Shown: positions 1 through 6,527, numbered from the stretch's first letter. The stretch is DNA of 8,835 nucleotides from Paucimonas sp. (GCA_029266815.1 JAQSWC010000053.1:1-8835), one strand, 5' to 3'. A program made the numbers and translations. Notes: generated by a model not told the origin, from the sequence alone.

Positions 1-674
1 AAAGTGCAGGTGCCGGCGCCGTGGTACGACTTTGCCTCAGACTCCAGCAATTCGTCGCGCCCCACTTTGCCTTGTGCATAGAGCTGGCGAATCTTTGCCT
101 TCTCGGAATTGGAAATGCCGGTGGTCATTGGTCCGCCCGGAACAAAGACGGCAGGAAGATGACCGAAATGCAGGGCGCCGATCAATAGGCCCGGCACGAT
201 CTTGTCGCAGATGCCGAGGTAGACAGCAGCATCGAACATGTTGTGGGACAGCGCAACCGCCGTCGACATCGCGATGGTGTCGCGCGAAAACAGCGACAGT
301 TCCATGCCTGGCTGCCCTTGCGTCACGCCGTCGCACATTGCGGGAACGCCTCCCGCGAACTGCGCCACGCCGCCCGCTTGGCGCACAGCCTCCTTGATGA
401 TGGAGGGATAAGCCTCGAAAGGCTGGTGCGCCGACAGCATGTCGTTATATGACGACACGATGGCGATGGAAGGATTATGCTGCTGCTTCAGAATCAGTTT
501 GTCGTTCTGCGGAAAGGCGGCAAAACCGTGCGCAAGGTTCGTGCATGACAAGGCGCCGCGATGCGGACCCTGTTGACCTGCGGCGTCGAGACGAGCGAGA
601 TAAGCACTGCGATAAGGACGGCTGCGTTCGACAATACGCGCGGTGACTTCGGCTATTTTTGGATGAAGAGACAT
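1..674 (-). CDS. edd: 6-phosphogluconate dehydratase, N-terminal part (cut by window edge)
   Basis: Reading leftward from ATG at 674-672 gives 224 uninterrupted codons running off the left edge. The protein begins MSLHPKIAEVTARIVERSRP. Edd dehydrates 6-phosphogluconate to 2-keto-3-deoxy-6-phosphogluconate (KDPG), the first committed cytoplasmic step of the Entner-Doudoroff pathway. It belongs to the IlvD/Edd family of iron-sulfur dehydratases. Visible family motifs are SSYNDMLSAHQPFE (residues 74-87), PAMCDGVTQGQPGMELSLFS (111-130) and the ILVD/EDD signature CDKIVPGLLIG (156-166), followed by the start of the GTCTF block at 221. Cys114, Cys156 and Cys223 are in the positions expected of cluster-associated cysteines. 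The family is about 600 residues long, so roughly 63% lies outside the window; eda may follow. A GAGG Shine-Dalgarno lies 8 nt before the ATG (plus-strand 683-686), which supports this start. The gene is divergent from pgi and a HexR operator lies in its promoter. The motifs favour Edd over dihydroxyacid dehydratase. Confidence 0.96.
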   Translation of the reverse strand, partial: MSLHPKIAEVTARIVERSRPYRSAYLARLDAAGQQGPHRGALSCTNLAHGFAAFPQNDKLILKQQHNPSIAIVSSYNDMLSAHQPFEAYPSIIKEAVRQAGGVAQFAGGVPAMCDGVTQGQPGMELSLFSRDTIAMSTAVALSHNMFDAAVYLGICDKIVPGLLIGALHFGHLPAVFVPGGPMTTGISNSEKAKIRQLYAQGKVGRDELLESEAKSYHGAGTCT

Positions 675-698
675 CTGAAAATCCTCACAGGGTTCGTT

Positions 699-719
699 TT
701 GTGTAATTTTACTACACAA
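699..719. promoter_or_regulatory. HexR operator in the edd promoter
   Basis: The core TGTAATTTTACTACA (702-716) matches the HexR consensus as I recall it, TGTARTNNNAYTACA, at every defined position. It sits inside a longer perfect inverted repeat, TTGTGTA (699-705) and TACACAA (713-719), with 7 nt between. On the minus strand the operator contains TAAAAT, a plausible -10 for edd, so bound protein would block edd transcription. The nearest edge is 25 bp from the edd ATG and about 220 bp from the pgi ATG. HexR is known to release DNA when it binds KDPG, the product of Edd. A HexR-like gene lies in the same cluster, which strongly supports the assignment; binding itself is inferred. Confidence 0.85.
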
Positions 720-866
720 TTATTCATGCAAGCCATCAGCAGGGATGCAAAACAACTACTGAAGGCGCCGGCGCAATTCGCATCTCACACATCGCAGGAC
801 TCTCGCAAAACGAGAGGCGGACAACCGGTCGACGCAACAAGAATAAAGCTCCGCACTCGATATATT

Positions 867-881
867 TGTAGTGAATTTACC
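867..881. promoter_or_regulatory. Degenerate second HexR-like site upstream of pgi
   Basis: TGTAGTGAATTTACC has a perfect left half (TGTAGT) and a right half matching four of six positions, so 10 of the 12 defined consensus positions agree. The hexamer TATATT at 861-866 immediately upstream could be a -10 for pgi, which would place the transcription start inside this site, a usual repressor position. No convincing -35 accompanies it. A one-sided match can arise by chance in AT-rich DNA, so this is a candidate only. Confidence 0.45.
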
Positions 882-893
882 TGAATTTGATGT

Positions 894-914
894 ATAGTGT
901 CGCGACGACACTAT
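894..914. promoter_or_regulatory. Perfect 9-bp inverted repeat in the pgi leader
   Basis: ATAGTGTCG (894-902) and CGACACTAT (906-914) are exact reverse complements around the 3-nt spacer CGA, ending 26 bp before the preferred pgi ATG. As DNA it could be an operator for a dimeric regulator; TATAGT at 893-898 overlaps it and could be a -10. As RNA it would form a 9-bp stem with a 3-nt loop, followed shortly by a T5 run (919-923 area), which resembles a weak attenuator. It does not match the HexR consensus, and I do not recognise the regulator. Confidence 0.6.
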
Positions 915-940
915 CCCATTTTTCCGACTCCTTCGCCATC

Positions 941-2587
941 ATGCATGAAACTTCCCTGACCGAGATTCCCGCGTACCAGTCTCTGCAACTGCATCATGCC
1001 AATGCCCAGCATTGGGAGCTTCGCGAACTCTTTCAAAACGATCCTCGGCGCTTCGAAAAATTCTCGCTCGCCGCGGCCGGCATTTTCCTGGATTACTCCA
1101 AGAACCGGCTGGATGAGAAGACAATAGAACTGCTGACCTCGCTTGCCCGCGGACGCGGCCTCGAGTCGCAGCGGGATGCCATGTTTTCCGGCCACAAGAT
1201 CAACACAACCGAACACCGCGCAGTGCTGCATACGGCGCTCCGCGCTCCGCGCAATACCGGGCTCAAGGTCGATGGTCAGGATGTGCCGCACGACGTACAC
1301 GCGGTGCTTTCGCAGATCAAATCATTTACGCAGCGCGTTCGTTCCGGCGAATGGCTGGGCCATACCGGCAAACACATCACCGATATCGTGAACATCGGCA
1401 TCGGTGGCTCGGATCTCGGGCCCGAAATGGTATGCCGTGCCCTGCGCTCTTTCGCCCATCCGCGCCTTGCGCTGCACTTCGTCGCCAACGTAGACGGCCA
1501 CGACCTCGATGCAGTGCTCGCCAAAGTGAATGCGGAAACTACGCTCTTCGTGATCGCGTCCAAGACTTTCACCACTGCCGAGACCATGATGAACGCACAA
1601 TCTGCGCGCGCATGGTTCGTCAAGCAGGCAAGCGAAGCGGCACTGCCCAAGCATTTCGTCGCGGTTTCCACCAATACGCAGGCAGTCACTGCGTTCGGTA
1701 TCGATCCCGCCAACATGTTCCAGTTCTGGGATTGGGTCGGCGGCCGGTATTCGATCTGGTCCGCCATCGGCTTGCCGGTCGCGCTGGCGGTCGGCTTCGA
1801 TCACTTTTCCGAGTTCCTCGCCGGCGCGCATGCCATGGACGAGCACTTCCGCACCGCGCCACTCGAGCGGAACATGCCGGTGCTGCTGGCGCTGATCGGC
1901 ATCTGGTATCGCAACTTCTTCAACTGTCCATCGATTTCCATTGCGCCCTATCACCAGGATCTCGGCCAGTTTGCCGCCTACCTGCAGCAGCTCGACATGG
2001 AAAGCAACGGCAAGCGTGTTGCGCGCGATGGTTCAACGCTGAACGTGGCCACCGGACCAGTAGTGTGGGGCGATGTCGGCACTAATGGACAGCATGCCTA
2101 TTTTCAGTTGCTGCATCAAGGCACCGATCTGATCCCTGTGGACTTCATCACCGCCTTAAAGCCGACCCATTCGCTGCCGGGCCATCACGCCGCCCTGCTG
2201 GCGAACTGCTTCGCGCAATCCGAAGCCTTCATGAAAGGCAAGACTGCCGACGAAGTAAAAGAGGAACTGCAAGCACAGAATGTCGCTGCAGAAGAGATCG
2301 AACGGCTGGTGCCGCACAAGACGTTCCCTGGCAACCGCCCAAGCAACACGCTGCTGCTGGACCAACTCACACCCGGCACCTTGGGCGCATTGATCGCCTT
2401 GTACGAACACAAGGTTTTCGTGCAGGGCGTGGTCTGGGGCGTGAACAGCTTCGACCAGTGGGGCGTGGAACTTGGCAAGGTGCTCGCAAAGAACATCCAG
2501 ACCGAACTTCAAGGCGAAGCCAAGCCGAACGCACATGATGCATCAACCAACGGCCTGATTGCAAAAGCCAAAGAAGCACTTGCCTGA
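941..2587 (+). CDS. pgi: Glucose-6-phosphate isomerase
   Basis: Pgi interconverts glucose-6-phosphate and fructose-6-phosphate in the cytoplasm, feeding glucose-6-P to Zwf or returning fructose-6-P from the pentose phosphate branch. Starting at ATG 941 the protein has 548 residues, close to the roughly 549 of E. coli Pgi. Seen motifs are NIGIGGSDLGP (151-161, SIS phosphate-binding), PGI signature 1 DWVGGRYSIWSAIG (264-277) and signature 2 ending FDQWGVELGK (504-513). By family comparison the catalytic residues are Glu354 (in DMESNGK), His385 (in TNGQHAYFQ) and Lys513; all are present. The frame stays open upstream to TTG 887 and ATG 890, but those starts would add 17-18 residues encoding the palindrome at 894-914, and family members normally begin near MHETSLTEIPAYQSL. 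No clear Shine-Dalgarno precedes 941. It is the first gene of the run pgi-zwf-GNAT-hexR, divergent from edd. Confidence 0.97.
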   Translation: MHETSLTEIPAYQSLQLHHANAQHWELRELFQNDPRRFEKFSLAAAGIFLDYSKNRLDEKTIELLTSLARGRGLESQRDAMFSGHKINTTEHRAVLHTALRAPRNTGLKVDGQDVPHDVHAVLSQIKSFTQRVRSGEWLGHTGKHITDIVNIGIGGSDLGPEMVCRALRSFAHPRLALHFVANVDGHDLDAVLAKVNAETTLFVIASKTFTTAETMMNAQSARAWFVKQASEAALPKHFVAVSTNTQAVTAFGIDPANMFQFWDWVGGRYSIWSAIGLPVALAVGFDHFSEFLAGAHAMDEHFRTAPLERNMPVLLALIGIWYRNFFNCPSISIAPYHQDLGQFAAYLQQLDMESNGKRVARDGSTLNVATGPVVWGDVGTNGQHAYFQLLHQGTDLIPVDFITALKPTHSLPGHHAALLANCFAQSEAFMKGKTADEVKEELQAQNVAAEEIERLVPHKTFPGNRPSNTLLLDQLTPGTLGALIALYEHKVFVQGVVWGVNSFDQWGVELGKVLAKNIQTELQGEAKPNAHDASTNGLIAKAKEALA

Positions 2588-2611
2588 ACAAGACAAACCG
2601 ACTGACCTTAC

Positions 2612-2622
2612 TTTCTATTCCT
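2612..2622 (+). promoter_or_regulatory. Pyrimidine-rich zwf leader shared with tal
   Basis: TTTCTATTCCT lies 3 nt before the zwf ATG. The identical 11-mer lies 4 nt before the tal ATG, and both are preceded by CCTTAC or CCTTACC. No purine-rich Shine-Dalgarno lies between this tract and the start codon. It may be a translation-initiation tract or a copied leader; its role is unknown. Confidence 0.4.
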
Positions 2623-2625
2623 ATC

Positions 2626-4095
2626 ATGGCTCTTTCAGATTTCGACCTGGTTCTCTTCGGCGGCGGCGGCGACCTCGCGATGCGCAAGCTGCTTCCCGCG
2701 ATGTATGCGCGCGACCGTGGAAATGATTTGCCCGCCACGGCACGCATCCTCTGTATCGGCCGCCATGATTGGACTACCGAACAATTTCTCGAAGCCGTCG
2801 AGAAGAACTCCAAACCGCATGTCAAGGGCGAGTCGCTCGACGAGAAGTCCTGGACATCCTTTTGCAAGCGCATCGTCTACGTGAAGATGGACGGCAGCGA
2901 CGCCGCCACCTACAGCGCGCTGGCCGCCGCATTGCGGAATGATCCGAAGATCACCCGCGTGTTCTATCTTGCGACGCCGCCCAGTCTCTTTGCGACCATC
3001 TGCAACAATCTTTCGCAGGCCGGTCTGGCCACGCCCGAATCGCGCGTGGTTCTGGAAAAACCGCTGGGCCGCGATCTGGCCAGCGCCAAGCAGATCAATG
3101 CTGAAGTTGGCCGCGTATTCTCCGAATCGCAGATCTTCCGCATCGACCACTATCTCGGCAAGGAAGCGGTTCAGAACCTGCTGGCGCTGCGCTTCGGCAA
3201 CGTGATGTTCGAGCCGCTGTGGCGCCGCGACTGGATTTCCGATGTGCAGATCACCATCGCCGAAGAGATTGGTATTGGTAGCCGCGCCGGCTATTACGAT
3301 ACCTCGGGCGCGTTGCGCGACATGTTGCAGAACCATTTGCTGCAGCTGCTCTGTATCGTCGCCATGGAACCGCCGGTATGCATCGAGCCGAATGCGGTTC
3401 GTGATGAAAAGCTGAAAGTGCTGCGCTCATTGAAGGCCTTTACGCCAACGACGCTGCGCCAGAACGTCATCCGTGGTCAATACCGCGGCGGCCACGTGCA
3501 AGGCACTGAAGTGCCAAGCTACCGCAAGGAACCAGGTGCCAATCCGAACTCGCGCACCGAAACTTTCGTCGCGCTGAAGGCCGAGATCGATAGCTGGCGC
3601 TGGACCGGCGTACCCTTCTATCTGCGCACCGGTAAACGGATGGCCGATTCGCTGGCCGAGATCGTCGTGCGCTTCAAGCCGCTGCCGCACTCGATCTTTG
3701 CGCAATCAGCCAGTTCGCAACCGAACTGCCTCGTGATCCGCCTGCAACCCGACGAAGGCCTGCAATTGAACCTGATGGCCAAGATTCCCGGAGACGGCAT
3801 GCGACTGAAGCCGGTGGAGCTCGAACTTGATTTCCGCGAAACCTTCAAGATGCCGCGCATGGAAGCCTATGAGCGCCTGCTGCTCGACGTGCTGCGCGGC
3901 CAGTTGACGCTCTTCATGCGCAGCGACGAGCTTGAAGCGGCGTGGGAGTGGGTGGAGCCGATTCTCAAGTATTGGGAAGAGGAGGAAGTCGAGCCCATGC
4001 CATATACCTCAGGCACATGGGGCCCCGCCGCTGCCAGTGCGCTTATCGGTCGCGATGGGTTGCAATGGCGCGAAGAAGCGCTCCCGGAAAACTGA
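2626..4095 (+). CDS. zwf: Glucose-6-phosphate 1-dehydrogenase
   Basis: Zwf oxidises glucose-6-phosphate to 6-phosphoglucono-1,5-lactone with NAD(P)+, the entry to both the oxidative pentose phosphate and Entner-Doudoroff routes. The 489-residue product has the normal family length. Seen in order are the nucleotide-binding motif FGGGGDLAMRKL (11-22), EKPLGRD (144-150), the active-site signature RIDHYLGKE (172-180), RDMLQNHLLQ (231-240) with the expected catalytic-base His237, and FYLRTGKR (331-338). Asp174 and His175 occupy the usual catalytic positions. The family motif GxxGDLA is met by GGGGDLA, so nothing critical is missing. The gene starts 38 bp after pgi, which favours cotranscription; the gap holds no terminator and no HexR consensus. 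The start at ATG 2626 leaves the nucleotide-binding motif 10 residues in, as is usual, although no Shine-Dalgarno is visible. NADP versus NAD preference cannot be read from the sequence. Confidence 0.97.
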   Translation: MALSDFDLVLFGGGGDLAMRKLLPAMYARDRGNDLPATARILCIGRHDWTTEQFLEAVEKNSKPHVKGESLDEKSWTSFCKRIVYVKMDGSDAATYSALAAALRNDPKITRVFYLATPPSLFATICNNLSQAGLATPESRVVLEKPLGRDLASAKQINAEVGRVFSESQIFRIDHYLGKEAVQNLLALRFGNVMFEPLWRRDWISDVQITIAEEIGIGSRAGYYDTSGALRDMLQNHLLQLLCIVAMEPPVCIEPNAVRDEKLKVLRSLKAFTPTTLRQNVIRGQYRGGHVQGTEVPSYRKEPGANPNSRTETFVALKAEIDSWRWTGVPFYLRTGKRMADSLAEIVVRFKPLPHSIFAQSASSQPNCLVIRLQPDEGLQLNLMAKIPGDGMRLKPVELELDFRETFKMPRMEAYERLLLDVLRGQLTLFMRSDELEAAWEWVEPILKYWEEEEVEPMPYTSGTWGPAAASALIGRDGLQWREEALPEN

Positions 4096-4110
4096 CGCAT
4101 AGCCGCGAGC

Positions 4111-4518
4111 ATGGACGTTACGATCAGCCTGGCCGATAAGATAGAGCGGGACGAAGTCATAGCGCTTTACAAGGCCAGCGGCTGGTCGTCCGCGGACAAG
4201 CCCGAGCAGTTGTTTTTGGCGCTGCTCCATTCTCATTCCCTGGTCACGGCCAGATTCGATAACCGCCTCGTCGGCCTTGGCAACGCGATTTCCGATGGCC
4301 ACCTGGTTGTCTATTATCCGCACATGCTGGTACACCCCGCTCATCAGCGAAAGGGCATCGGCAGAAAAATGATGGCTGTCATGCAAAGCCGCTATGCGGG
4401 GTTCCATCAGCAGATGCTGACAGCGGACGTCGATGCGGTTCGTTTCTACGAGTCAATCGGCTTCGAACGCGCAGGAAGAACCGAGCCGATGTGGATCTAC
4501 GCCGGCACCGAGCACTGA
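4111..4518 (+). CDS. Small GNAT-family N-acetyltransferase
   Basis: A 135-residue protein with the GNAT fold signature. Motif A is LVHPAHQRKGIGRKMM (73-88), whose QRKGIG loop (79-84) is the Q/RxxGxG/A acetyl-CoA pyrophosphate-binding element. Motif B is AVRFYESIGFERAG (109-122), the typical C-terminal segment with the YxxxGF pattern. It most resembles short stand-alone acetyltransferases; the acceptor (small amine, amino acid, antibiotic or protein lysine) cannot be told from the sequence. It starts 15 bp after zwf and ends 38 bp before hexR, so it is very likely in the same transcript. This slot is often occupied by pgl (6-phosphogluconolactonase) in proteobacterial zwf clusters, but this protein shows no resemblance to Pgl. 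The start ATG 4111 has only a weak purine stretch (GCGAGC) before it. Function in sugar metabolism, for example enzyme acetylation, would be speculation. Confidence 0.87.
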   Translation: MDVTISLADKIERDEVIALYKASGWSSADKPEQLFLALLHSHSLVTARFDNRLVGLGNAISDGHLVVYYPHMLVHPAHQRKGIGRKMMAVMQSRYAGFHQQMLTADVDAVRFYESIGFERAGRTEPMWIYAGTEH

Positions 4519-4556
4519 TACAGGACTGCCGGCTTACCCCGTTCAAAAGATACGCC

Positions 4557-5411
4557 ATGCTGCTCGATTCCATCCGCACACAACTCGACACGCTTTCCAA
4601 ATCCGAGAAAAAGGTGGCGCTTGCGGTGCTGAAGAATCCGCAGCTCGCCGTGTCGGAAAACATTACAGCACTGGCGAAAAGCGCACAGGTGTCGGAACCG
4701 ACCGTGGTGCGTTTCTGCCGTGCGCTCGGCTTCGACGGCTGGCAGGAATTCAAGCTGCGCCTGGCGCAAAGCCTTGCGCTGGCACTTCCCAGCGTCGAGG
4801 ACTCGCCGGCACAGGATGACCTTGCCGCGGATCTCGTCAACAAGATTTGCAGCCGCTCCATTCATACGTTGCTGGATCTGCGCAACAGTCTTCGTGCGGA
4901 CGCCATCCAGCATGCGCTCGACGTGCTGGCAGCATCGAACAAAATCGAGTTCTACGGCCAAGGCACATCGGGCATCGTCGCGACGGATGCGCAACACAAG
5001 TTCTTTCGTTCCGGTGTGCCCACCGTGGCTTACAGCGATCCGCACATCCACAGCATTGCGGCATCGCTGCTGAGAAAGGGCGATACCGTCGTCGCGATTT
5101 CACAGCGGGGCAACAGCGCCTCGCTTTTGCGCAGCGTGCAACTCGCACGCAAGATGGAAGCGGATGTCGTGGCATTGACTCCCAGCGGAACGCCTCTAGC
5201 CGAACTGTCCACCGTGCTCGTGCCTATCGACCTGAGTTTCAATACCGATCCCTATACGCCGATCTCCGCGCGCCTCGCGCACCTGGTAGTGATCGACATC
5301 CTTGCCGTCGGCCTGGCTTTGAAGCGCGGTCCGGAATTCCGCAGCAAGATGCAGAGTGCACAGAAAGCCCTGCAAAAGTTCGACATGCAGTTCGATTCCT
5401 TCTTCCGCTAG
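4557..5411 (+). CDS. hexR: HexR-type RpiR-family transcriptional regulator of central carbon metabolism
   Basis: A 284-residue protein, the usual length for HexR. The N-terminal HTH_6 domain (about 1-75) includes LDTLSKSEKKVALAVLKNP (10-28) and the helix-turn-helix with SEPTVVRFCRALGFDGWQEF (46-65). A SIS sugar-phosphate-binding domain follows (about 120-255), with FYGQGTSGI (132-140) and VVAISQRGNSASLL (178-191). HexR is known to repress genes such as edd and zwf and to release DNA on binding KDPG. The assignment rests on the architecture, the neighbours and the consensus operator at 699-719. The frame also has a GTG at 4491 inside the acetyltransferase gene, but that adds 22 residues (RRHRALIQDC and so on) not expected in the family, so ATG 4557 is preferred; no clear Shine-Dalgarno is visible. 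It ends the pgi-zwf run, and no operator consensus lies directly before it, so autoregulation would act through the pgi promoter. Another RpiR-type sugar regulator is possible but less likely. Confidence 0.9.
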   Translation: MLLDSIRTQLDTLSKSEKKVALAVLKNPQLAVSENITALAKSAQVSEPTVVRFCRALGFDGWQEFKLRLAQSLALALPSVEDSPAQDDLAADLVNKICSRSIHTLLDLRNSLRADAIQHALDVLAASNKIEFYGQGTSGIVATDAQHKFFRSGVPTVAYSDPHIHSIAASLLRKGDTVVAISQRGNSASLLRSVQLARKMEADVVALTPSGTPLAELSTVLVPIDLSFNTDPYTPISARLAHLVVIDILAVGLALKRGPEFRSKMQSAQKALQKFDMQFDSFFR

Positions 5412-5464
5412 ACAGCGTTTTTCCACCATCTCGATACTCTTGCGCTTGAGCACTCTTTTGCCGT

Positions 5465-5509
5465 TTGTTGAACAATTGTTAAACGCGTCAGTCGATGCAA
5501 TTTAAATTG
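5465..5509. promoter_or_regulatory. Palindrome cluster upstream of tal, probable control region
   Basis: The 138-bp gap between hexR and tal holds TTGTTGAACAA (5465-5475, arms TTGTT and AACAA around one base), the overlapping perfect palindrome AACAATTGTT (5471-5480), and the perfect 12-bp palindrome CAATTTAAATTG (5498-5509). TAGAAT at 5511-5516 is a possible -10, with no good -35. None matches the HexR consensus. No convincing terminator follows hexR, so tal may also receive readthrough. AT-rich promoter DNA often holds short palindromes, so regulatory meaning is uncertain. Confidence 0.4.
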
Positions 5510-5534
5510 TTAGAATCGGTCGTATGGCCTTACC

Positions 5535-5545
5535 TTTCTATTCCT
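5535..5545 (+). promoter_or_regulatory. Pyrimidine-rich tal leader shared with zwf
   Basis: The second exact copy of TTTCTATTCCT lies 4 nt before the tal ATG and is followed by CCTC. The purine-rich ribosome-binding site expected in this interval is absent; the tract resembles the anti-Shine-Dalgarno strand instead. Confidence 0.4.
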
Positions 5546-5549
5546 CCTC

Positions 5550-6485
5550 ATGAACCAGCTAGACCAACTGAAGCAGTACACCACCATAGTCGCCGATACC
5601 GGCGATTTCCAGAGCATGAAGGCCTTTGCGCCGCAGGATGCGACTACCAATCCGTCGCTGATCCTGAAAGCCGTGCAGAAGGATGAGTACAAGCCGCTGC
5701 TCGAAGGTGCCGTCAAGGAATTCAAGTCCGAATCCACTTCGACCATCATCGACCATGTACTGGTGAATTTCGGCCTCGAGATCCTGAAGCTGATTCCCGG
5801 ACGCGTATCGACCGAAACCGATGCACGCCTGTCCTTCGATACGGAGGGCACGATCGCCAAGGGCCGCGAGTTGATCGAATTCTATGAAGCAGCCGGCATT
5901 TCGCGCGAACGCGTGCTGATCAAGATTGCCTCTACCTGGGAAGGCATACGTGCCGCCGAGGTGCTGGAGAAAGAAGGCATCCGCTGCAACATGACGCTGC
6001 TGTTCTCGCTCCCGCAGGCTATCGCTTGCGCCGATGCGAATGTGCAACTCATCTCGCCTTTTGTCGGCCGTATCTACGACTGGTACAAGAAAAATACCGG
6101 CGACGATTATTTCGGCGACGAAGATCCCGGCGTGCAGTCGGTCAAGCGCATCTACAACTACTACCGCAAGTTCGGCTACAAGACCGAAGTGATGGGCGCC
6201 AGCTTTCGCAACACGACGCAAATCACCGAGCTGGCCGGTTGCGACCTGCTGACGATCAGCCCGGAACTCCTGAAAAAATTATCGGAAAGCGATGCGCCAG
6301 TCGAACGCAAGCTGAGCCCGGAAGCTGCGCAGTCAGCAGACATTGAGAAAGTGACGCTCGACGAAAAACAGTTTCGTCTGATGCTGAACGAGGATGCCAT
6401 GGGTACGGAAAAGCTGGCAGAGGGCATCCGCCTGTTCTGCGCAGATGCGGTAAAGCTGGAGAAGCTGGTCAACCATTTGCGGTGA
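5550..6485 (+). CDS. tal: Transaldolase
   Basis: Transaldolase transfers dihydroxyacetone units between sedoheptulose-7-P/glyceraldehyde-3-P and erythrose-4-P/fructose-6-P in the non-oxidative pentose phosphate pathway; fructose-6-P links it to Pgi. The product has 311 residues, close to E. coli TalB (about 317), so it is the full-length TalB-type subfamily rather than the short MipB/TalC type. Seen motifs are VADTGDF (14-20) with Asp16, transaldolase signature 1 DATTNPSLI (30-38) with Asn34, and the Schiff-base motif VLIKIASTWEG (122-132) with Lys125. Further conserved blocks are CNMTLLFS (146-153), ISPFVGRI (168-175), VMGASFRN (214-221) and LTISPELL (234-241). All key residues are present. 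It lies 138 bp after hexR and has its own palindrome-rich upstream region, so it may be a separate transcription unit of the same pathway cluster. It ends 15 bp before a strong terminator. Confidence 0.97.
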   Translation: MNQLDQLKQYTTIVADTGDFQSMKAFAPQDATTNPSLILKAVQKDEYKPLLEGAVKEFKSESTSTIIDHVLVNFGLEILKLIPGRVSTETDARLSFDTEGTIAKGRELIEFYEAAGISRERVLIKIASTWEGIRAAEVLEKEGIRCNMTLLFSLPQAIACADANVQLISPFVGRIYDWYKKNTGDDYFGDEDPGVQSVKRIYNYYRKFGYKTEVMGASFRNTTQITELAGCDLLTISPELLKKLSESDAPVERKLSPEAAQSADIEKVTLDEKQFRLMLNEDAMGTEKLAEGIRLFCADAVKLEKLVNHLR

Positions 6486-6500
6486 GTGCAAGCTGATATC

Positions 6501-6527
6501 AAAAAGCCCCGTTTCACGGGGCTTTTT
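6501..6527. terminator. Intrinsic terminator, probably bidirectional
   Basis: AAAAAGCCCCG (6501-6511) pairs perfectly with CGGGGCTTTTT (6517-6527) around the loop TTTCA: an 11-bp stem with a GC-rich core. The plus strand ends the stem in T5, followed by CG and another T5, fitting rho-independent termination of tal. The opposite strand reads the same structure with T5 at its other side, so it can also end the convergent CoA-transferase transcript, whose stop is 25 bp away. Confidence 0.93.

Noticed and set aside
726..750. Direct repeat ATGCAA at 726-731 and 745-750
   Set aside because: Six-base copies 19 bp apart are easily due to chance and match no operator I recognise.
561..884. Plus-strand open frame across the start of edd and the edd-pgi gap
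   Set aside because: Its first third is antisense to edd, it runs through the HexR operator, and its composition does not look coding.
1322..1954. Long open frame on the minus strand inside pgi (210 codons)
   Set aside because: It lies wholly antisense to pgi, whose motifs are intact. The translation has no recognisable domain and results from GC-biased codon positions.
2635..3336. Long open frame on the minus strand inside zwf (233 codons)
   Set aside because: It is antisense to the conserved nucleotide-binding and active-site blocks of zwf, and its product resembles no family.
5412..5470. Possible terminator after hexR
   Set aside because: Only short imperfect pairing near CTCTTGCGCTTGAG is visible and no adequate stem precedes the T-run, so readthrough into tal cannot be excluded.
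5559..6221. Long open frame on the minus strand inside tal (220 codons)
   Set aside because: It is the antisense shadow of a complete transaldolase gene with no domain of its own.
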